Of a stretch of DNA of 64,000 nt, positions 59,136 through 64,000 are shown one piece after another. Numbering within the stretch: position 1 is the first letter of the stretch; each line of letters starts with the position of its first letter. Made by a program: the position numbers and the translations under genes. Source of the stretch: an uncultured Microscilla sp. (lineage in GTDB: Bacteria > Bacteroidota > Bacteroidia > Cytophagales > Microscillaceae); assembly GCF_947493425.1 (NCBI RefSeq), contig NZ_CANLRP010000020.1, forward strand, positions 1-64,000. Direction: 5' to 3'. The notes below the pieces were generated by a model, which saw only the letters and a program-made list of their open reading frames with translations, was not told the DNA's origin and ran no database searches.

Positions 59136-61448
59136 CTACACCCTTACCCCTATCACCAAAATATCGTCTACTTGCTCATAGGGCAACATTCCATCCAATG
59201 CTTCCGTTTCCATCCAATCGTTTAGGGTAGTTTGCAATATTTGGCGTTGCTTTATCATTGGTTGGCTGGCTATACTGCCCAATAATTCACGAAAACGTTT
59301 TTTCATAAACTTTTTACCTTCTCTTCCTCCAAACTGGTCTTGAAAACCATCTGAATACAGGTAAAAAGTGGTAGGTGTAGAAATATCAAAGGTGTGCGCA
59401 ATAAACTTGACCAGCGCATTTTCTCTTTGATACCCATTAATACTATGGATGCCTCCCTTGATCTCTTGGGCTTTGCCTTGTTGAATAACAATTAAAGGGC
59501 TGTTGGCACCCGCACAATGCATTTTTTTTGCCTGCCTGTCAATCACACTCACCACCACATCCATTCCGTCGTGCATAGCCGAGCCTTTGTTGTTGAGCAG
59601 GGTATGAAAGGTTTGATTTAAAGTATGTAATATTTGCTCAGGTGCATAAATCTTATTTTGGATAATAATGTTGTTCAATGCCTGAATGCCCAGCATGGTC
59701 ATAAAAGCTCCTGGCACCCCATGCCCGGTACAGTCAGCCATTATAATAAACTGTTTGTTGTTAACCTCTTCAAACCAATAAAAATCACCCGAAACTATAT
59801 CGCGGGGTTTAAAAAACACAAACGATTCGGGCAAGTATTCTTTTATTCTCTTTTCGAGCGGTAATACAGCTTTTTGAATTCTTTGGGCATACACAATGCT
59901 GTCTAATATGTCATCATTTTGTTTTTCTATAGTTTCCAGCATTTCCTGCAGGGTAACATTTACCCCGTCTACCTCATCTTTGGCGGCAAGCAGTGCAGTA
60001 TTTACAGTATGTAATTCACTATTGGCTTTATTTAACTTTTGGTTGTTGCGCTGTTTTTGTCTGTAAAAAAACAATACACTTAAAAGTAAAATTGATACCA
60101 ACCCTAACCCCAGGTAAGTGATTTGTTGGTTGGCGTGTTGGGCAGCTATGTGCGCAGCATACTCTTGTTGTTTTTGTTTTTGCAACAAGCGCAAAGAATC
60201 CTTTTCCTGTTCATACTCATAAAAGGCTTCAAAATCACTGAGTTTGATTTGTACACTTGTATTCATCACACTGTCAGTAGCTTGCAACCCTATTTCTTGA
60301 TACTCTGAAGCTTTTTTATAGTTTCCTTCAGCTTTATATACCTTCGCCAATAATAAAGCACATTCTTTTAGGTACTCCCATCTGCTATTGGCTTTTGCCA
60401 AGGTTACTCCTTTTACAAGGTAATCAATAGTAGAAGCATATTGCTTTTGTTGATAGTACGCCTTGCCCAATAAGGCATAAATTGCTACTAGTAACTCGCT
60501 TTGTTGATGTGCTTTACTCAAAGTCAGTGCTTTATTTAAATGCTCAAGGGCGAGTGTATTTTTATTAAATGTGACATAGAGTTCTCCAAAGGCTTTATGA
60601 ATTTCAGCTTCATAGGCTTTGTTTTGTTGTTTTTGAAAGTATTGCAAAGCTTTGCGGGTGTATTCTAAAGATTTAGTAAAATTTCCTTGCTTTCGGTAAG
60701 TATCACCCAGGTTGATATAGATATAAGCCACTCTTTTATCATTATTTTTTTGAAACAACTTCAAAGATTGTTTGTAATACTTCAGGGCTTTGCGCTGATT
60801 GTTATCAGCAGTATATATATTTCCTATGTTGTTATAACCTACTGCCAATCCGCCTATATCACCTAAGCCTCGCTTAATTGCCACAGATTTTTGATAGTAA
60901 TAAAATGCCAATGAATATTTGCCTTGGCTGTCATATATCATTCCTATGTTATTATAACTGTAGCTTTGCCCTGTTAGATCATCGAGTTCAATATTAATGT
61001 TCAATGATTTTTTGTGGTATGCCAAGGCTGCGGTATAATCTGAATGATACATCTGTACTATGCCCAAACCATTATAAGCGTCAGCTATTCCCCTTTTGTT
61101 GGCGATTTTTTGGGCAAAACCCAACGATTGTTTAAACAAGTCAAGGGCTGCTGCATAATGTCCATGTACCATCGTCACCCAGGCAAGAGAGTAGTAAGCC
61201 CGGCTTAACCCTTGGGTAAAGTGCAGTTTTTTGGCAAGTGGGATAGATAATGAGGTGTAATAGGCTACCTGGGCAGAATCGCTTCTTTGATAAAGGCCGG
61301 CAAGCTTGTTATAAATGTTTACTTTTTGGGTATCAGCTACATGGGTGTTTAACAATGCCTTAAGAGAATCGATTTTGGCTTGATTTTGCGCAATAAGCCA
61401 ATTGACCTGCAACAAGAAAAGAGCTAAATATAACACCAAGTTTTTCAT
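59136..61448 (-). CDS. TPR-SpoIIE membrane phosphatase receptor 3
   Basis: A 770-residue membrane phosphatase receptor. It has a signal peptide (MKNLVLYLALFLLQVNWLIA), about seven or eight TPRs (YNNIGMIYDSQGKYSLAFYY-type units, residues 40-380), and a membrane helix near 442-462 (ITYLGLGLVSILLLSVLFFY). A coiled coil (NQKLNKANSELHTVNTALLAAK) follows, then a PP2C/SpoIIE domain from about 545. Metal-site motifs are DIVSGDFYWFE, MADCTGHGVPGAFM, DGMDVVV, YSDGFQDQFGG and DDILVIG. The phosphatase is closer to those of the 7TMR-DISM genes (same FGG after FQDQ) than to the two TPR-SpoIIE genes at 29-35 kb, which suggests domain shuffling. A signal may come through the periplasmic TPRs. Confidence 0.93.
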   Translation of the reverse strand: MKNLVLYLALFLLQVNWLIAQNQAKIDSLKALLNTHVADTQKVNIYNKLAGLYQRSDSAQVAYYTSLSIPLAKKLHFTQGLSRAYYSLAWVTMVHGHYAAALDLFKQSLGFAQKIANKRGIADAYNGLGIVQMYHSDYTAALAYHKKSLNINIELDDLTGQSYSYNNIGMIYDSQGKYSLAFYYYQKSVAIKRGLGDIGGLAVGYNNIGNIYTADNNQRKALKYYKQSLKLFQKNNDKRVAYIYINLGDTYRKQGNFTKSLEYTRKALQYFQKQQNKAYEAEIHKAFGELYVTFNKNTLALEHLNKALTLSKAHQQSELLVAIYALLGKAYYQQKQYASTIDYLVKGVTLAKANSRWEYLKECALLLAKVYKAEGNYKKASEYQEIGLQATDSVMNTSVQIKLSDFEAFYEYEQEKDSLRLLQKQKQQEYAAHIAAQHANQQITYLGLGLVSILLLSVLFFYRQKQRNNQKLNKANSELHTVNTALLAAKDEVDGVNVTLQEMLETIEKQNDDILDSIVYAQRIQKAVLPLEKRIKEYLPESFVFFKPRDIVSGDFYWFEEVNNKQFIIMADCTGHGVPGAFMTMLGIQALNNIIIQNKIYAPEQILHTLNQTFHTLLNNKGSAMHDGMDVVVSVIDRQAKKMHCAGANSPLIVIQQGKAQEIKGGIHSINGYQRENALVKFIAHTFDISTPTTFYLYSDGFQDQFGGREGKKFMKKRFRELLGSIASQPMIKQRQILQTTLNDWMETEALDGMLPYEQVDDILVIGVRV

Positions 61449-61825
61449 AACCTTCTATTTCACAACAGGCAACCAATCAACATTAAAAAATTTGAGAAGA
61501 GATAAAGTTCAATGGTTTGAATTATTTAGTAGGTATAATTACTTAGGTTAAATATAATACAATCCTTGTTAAAAACAGCAAAACCGCTGAAAAGACTGGG
61601 TTTAATAGCAATTTAAAGCATTTTTTTGCCACGATTTGTCCGTAAACCACTTTACTCCACCCAAAACATCAGGGCAGAACTAACTGGCTTTTGTTTGTGA
61701 TAGTACTCAAAAAACGCAGTTATAGGCACTTTCCTCATAAGGGCTTATGCAGTAGTTTCAACATATCATAAGTTATTCAAAAACTTTTGTTATTATTAGC
61801 CTCTAAAACAGACAAAAGATACAAT
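61449..61825. other. Intergenic region between divergent genes
   Basis: About 375 bp holding the 5' regions of the TPR-SpoIIE gene and the 5'-nucleotidase. I see no repeat, RNA gene or clear promoter box. Confidence 0.45.
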
Positions 61826-63406
61826 ATGATTTCTTTAAAGCAATTTATCCGAACCAGCCACTCATTCAAGCTTGCTTTGTTATTATGGGCATGTATTGCT
61901 GGATGTTCGTCTCCACGCAAACCTGCTAAAACCGAGTTTATCATTCTGCAATTAAACGATGTGTATGAAATAGCCCCCATTCAAGGTGGCAAGTTTGGAG
62001 GGATGGCACGGGTAGCTACTGTGCGTCAGGAGTTACTCAAAGAAAACCCACATACTTTTACTACCCTTTCGGGAGATTTTCTGAACCCTTCGGTACTAGG
62101 TACCATCAAGTACAACGGAGCGCGTATTAAAGGAGCCCAAATGGTAGCTACGATGAATACCCTTGGAATAGACTATGTATGCTTTGGCAATCATGAGTTT
62201 GACCTCAGTGAAGAAGATTTGCTCAAGCGAATCAATGAATCTAAATTTGATTGGATCTCTACTAATCTTCAGTATAAAAAAGAAGGCAAAATTCAACCTT
62301 TTTTTAAGATGGTAAATAACCAACCACAAAACTTTGCCAAGTCGGTGGTATTGAAAATACCCAACGAAAACGGAGAAGATACACTCAAGGTGGGTTTATT
62401 GGGGCTGGCGCTTAAAATAGATAACAACATAGTGGCTTATGAAGATGTAAAAACAGCGGCCGAAAAAGAGCTTACAGCGCTGAAAGGTAACATTGATTTT
62501 GCCATATCAATGACTCACCTTGCCATTGCTGATGATAAGAAGTTGGCACAGGCCATTCCTCAGTTTCCTTTGATCATGGGGGGGCACGACCACACCAATA
62601 TGAAACACCAGGTAGGTACTACGAGCATTACCAAGGCTGATGCCAACGCCAAAACAGTGTATATTCACCGCATTACTTATGACCACGTCACCAAAAAAGT
62701 AAGCGTTCGGTCAGAACTCAAAGAAATTAACGAAAGTATAAAAGAAGCTCCCAAAACTGCCGAAGTAGTACGCACTTGGCTACAACACGCTGAAACTGGC
62801 TTTAACACATTAGGTTTTGATGTAAAAGAAAAGTTAATGGTGGTAACAGGTGCTCCACTTGATGGCAGAGAAGACCACATCAGGGAAGAGCCTACCAATT
62901 TGGGCAAAGATATTTGCGCAGCCATGGTTGCTACACTTCCTAAGGCACAGGCAGGCATACTCAATAGTGGTTCGGTGCGACTAGATGACCAGCTGAGAGG
63001 CCAGGTCACTGTATATGATGTACTACGGGCATTGCCTTACGGTGGAGATATTTATGAAGTTCAGCTTAAAGGCAAACTTTTAAGTAAAATTTTAACTACT
63101 GGAAAAAACAATAAAGGAAGTGGGGGGTATTTGCAAACTACTGGTATAAACTATGATGAAACTACCCAACAATGGACAATAGGCAAAGCAGCTATAGAAC
63201 CTGAAAAAATATACACTGTGGCTATGTCAAACTATTTATTGACGGGCAAAGAAAGTAATTTTGATTACTTGACGCCTAAAAACCCTGACATTGTTTCGGC
63301 CACTGAAGATAACAAAAACCCTCTCCGGGCTGATATTCGCAAGGCACTGATTGAATATTGGAAAAAGAAAGGGAAAGACAGTCTACAAGAAGGCAAACAG
63401 AAGTAA
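61826..63406 (+). CDS. UshA-type 5'-nucleotidase/metallophosphoesterase lipoprotein
   Basis: An exported metallophosphoesterase of 526 residues with a C-terminal nucleotidase domain. The ATG at 61826 is preferred over a TTG at 61787 because it starts a signal ending in the lipobox IAGC (CIAGCSSPR). Metal motifs: LQLNDVYEI (the first motif, where UshA has DxH; here Tyr replaces the His), TLSGDFLNPS, FGNHEFD, SMTHLAIADD and MGGHDHTN. The 5'-nucleotidase C-terminal domain (about 330-500) has TNLGKDICAAMVATLP, ILNSGSVRLDD and RALPYGGDIYEVQLKG. It would cleave nucleotides or UDP-sugars in the envelope to salvage nucleosides and phosphate. The NDVYE variant is common in this clade. Confidence 0.9.
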   Translation: MISLKQFIRTSHSFKLALLLWACIAGCSSPRKPAKTEFIILQLNDVYEIAPIQGGKFGGMARVATVRQELLKENPHTFTTLSGDFLNPSVLGTIKYNGARIKGAQMVATMNTLGIDYVCFGNHEFDLSEEDLLKRINESKFDWISTNLQYKKEGKIQPFFKMVNNQPQNFAKSVVLKIPNENGEDTLKVGLLGLALKIDNNIVAYEDVKTAAEKELTALKGNIDFAISMTHLAIADDKKLAQAIPQFPLIMGGHDHTNMKHQVGTTSITKADANAKTVYIHRITYDHVTKKVSVRSELKEINESIKEAPKTAEVVRTWLQHAETGFNTLGFDVKEKLMVVTGAPLDGREDHIREEPTNLGKDICAAMVATLPKAQAGILNSGSVRLDDQLRGQVTVYDVLRALPYGGDIYEVQLKGKLLSKILTTGKNNKGSGGYLQTTGINYDETTQQWTIGKAAIEPEKIYTVAMSNYLLTGKESNFDYLTPKNPDIVSATEDNKNPLRADIRKALIEYWKKKGKDSLQEGKQK

Positions 63407-63429
63407 ATGAAGCCAACTTATGGGTTGAT

Positions 63430-63466
63430 CAATCCCCCCCTGAATGAGTGCTCATTCAGGGGGATT
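63430..63466. terminator. Terminator between convergent genes
   Basis: AATCCCCCCCTGAATGAG, loop TG, CTCATTCAGGGGGATT, then ATTATT. A near-perfect stem just before the esterase stop; serves both strands. Confidence 0.85.
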
Positions 63467-63467
63467 A

Positions 63468-64000
63468 TTACAATACCTTTTGTAAATATTTCCAAATTTT
63501 ATTTGCTATCACCTCGTGTCCTTCGGCAGTAGGGTGGGTCCCATCCGATTGGTTGAGTTCGGGCTTACCAGCAATGCCATCCAAGATGAAGGGTACAGTC
63601 ACTACTTTTCTATTGTCTTCTTCAAGGTCGTCAAAGGCTTTTGTAAACCCTGCTGTATAGTCTAAACCCAGGTTGGGAGGGGCTTCCATTCTTACCAATA
63701 GAACTTTAATTTTTTTATAACGTTTACGCGCAATGTCAATGATCTGCTGAAGGTTTTCTTTTACTACTTGTGGGCTTACCCCCCTCAAACCATCGTTGCC
63801 GCCCAATTCAATGACTAAAATGTCTACTTTTTGTTTTAGCAAAAAGTTAATTCGTTCTCGTCCACCTGTAGTCGTTTCGCCACTTACCCCCGCATTTACT
63901 ACCCTATAGTTGTGGTTACCTGCATCCAGTTTTTTCTGGATCAAGGCAGGATAAGCCGATTCTTCGGGGTTGTCTAAACCAAAACCAGCCGCCAGGCTAT
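63468..64000 (-). CDS. TesA-like GDSL esterase/lysophospholipase (cut by window end)
   Basis: An SGNH-hydrolase of the TesA (thioesterase I/arylesterase) type. The frame is open to the window edge, so the start is off-window. The in-window sequence begins SLAAGFGLDNPEESAYPALIQKKLDA (in parts), which places the catalytic-serine GDSL block at or just past base 64000. Other blocks are VVNAGVSGETTTGG, then IELGGNDGLRGV with the block III Asn, and SDGTHPTAEGH with the Asp-His pair near the C-terminus. Protein of this type are periplasmic in E. coli; whether this one has a signal peptide cannot be seen. It converges with the 5'-nucleotidase across a terminator. Confidence 0.9.
   Translation of the reverse strand, partial: SLAAGFGLDNPEESAYPALIQKKLDAGNHNYRVVNAGVSGETTTGGRERINFLLKQKVDILVIELGGNDGLRGVSPQVVKENLQQIIDIARKRYKKIKVLLVRMEAPPNLGLDYTAGFTKAFDDLEEDNRKVVTVPFILDGIAGKPELNQSDGTHPTAEGHEVIANKIWKYLQKVL

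Overview
The window looks like chromosomal DNA of a gliding, probably marine Bacteroidota of the Cytophagales type (Microscilla-like). This is inferred from gene content. It carries gliding proteins (GldB, GldD, GldE and a GldM-N-like lipoprotein), a type IX secretion C-terminal sorting domain, a TonB receptor with a DUF4249 lipoprotein, the 29-residue MPCGKKRKR basic protein, TAnnTTTG promoter-like boxes, few Shine-Dalgarno sequences, and many TPR-SpoIIE and 7TMR-DISM-SpoIIE receptors. No rRNA, tRNA, CRISPR array, transposase or phage gene was seen.

Layout. 1-5.6 kb: a 5'-truncated vWFA/DUF3520 fragment, a GldM-N-like lipoprotein, a beta-lactamase-family serine hydrolase and metG; the 3' end of metG plus its terminator is duplicated on the far side of the hydrolase. 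6-10.9 kb: two tandem exported 'asparagine synthetase B'-named proteins, a MacB/FtsX-type permease and a SpoIIAA-like protein. 11.7-18.8 kb: one 2342-residue secreted multidomain protein with a T9SS sorting domain. 19.7-22.7 kb: an acyl-carrier-like protein lacking the attachment serine, SUI1/YciH, a DUF3817 membrane protein and HtrA. 22.9-27.8 kb: a co-directional surface-glycan cassette (WbqC, NeuD-like acyltransferase, GT2, beta-propeller glycosidase-like protein, RffA/WecE aminotransferase) followed by NuiA. 27.9-35 kb: a small exported paralogue pair, one frameshifted, and two tandem TPR-SpoIIE receptors separated by two MITE-like elements. 35-43 kb: icd, a DUF4287/DUF5655 protein, DUF4249 plus a TonB receptor, an EAD-like/CHAT protein, a four-helix membrane protein and a two-domain FKBP lipoprotein. 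43.3-44.3 kb: repeats and a ParE-type toxin-antitoxin pair. 44.4-53.9 kb: a housekeeping and gliding block (gldD-gldE-ssb-mutY leftward; HU, TPR protein, 29-aa basic protein, RNase G, GldB and MazG rightward). 53.9-61.4 kb: two 7TMR-DISM-SpoIIE receptors and a third TPR-SpoIIE receptor. 61.8-64 kb: a UshA-type 5'-nucleotidase and a TesA-like esterase cut by the window end.

Two themes run through the window. The first is signalling by membrane receptors that end in PP2C/SpoIIE phosphatase domains (five genes), with one SpoIIAA-like protein in the same window. The second is a set of small dispersed repeats outside genes: a roughly 165-172 bp inverted-repeat element in three copies plus one relic, a 97-bp repeat in two inverted copies, a roughly 100-bp repeat in two copies, a REPIN-like double hairpin, and the duplicated metG tail. 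These repeats, the CHAT protein and the degenerate carrier protein are the least explained parts of the window.
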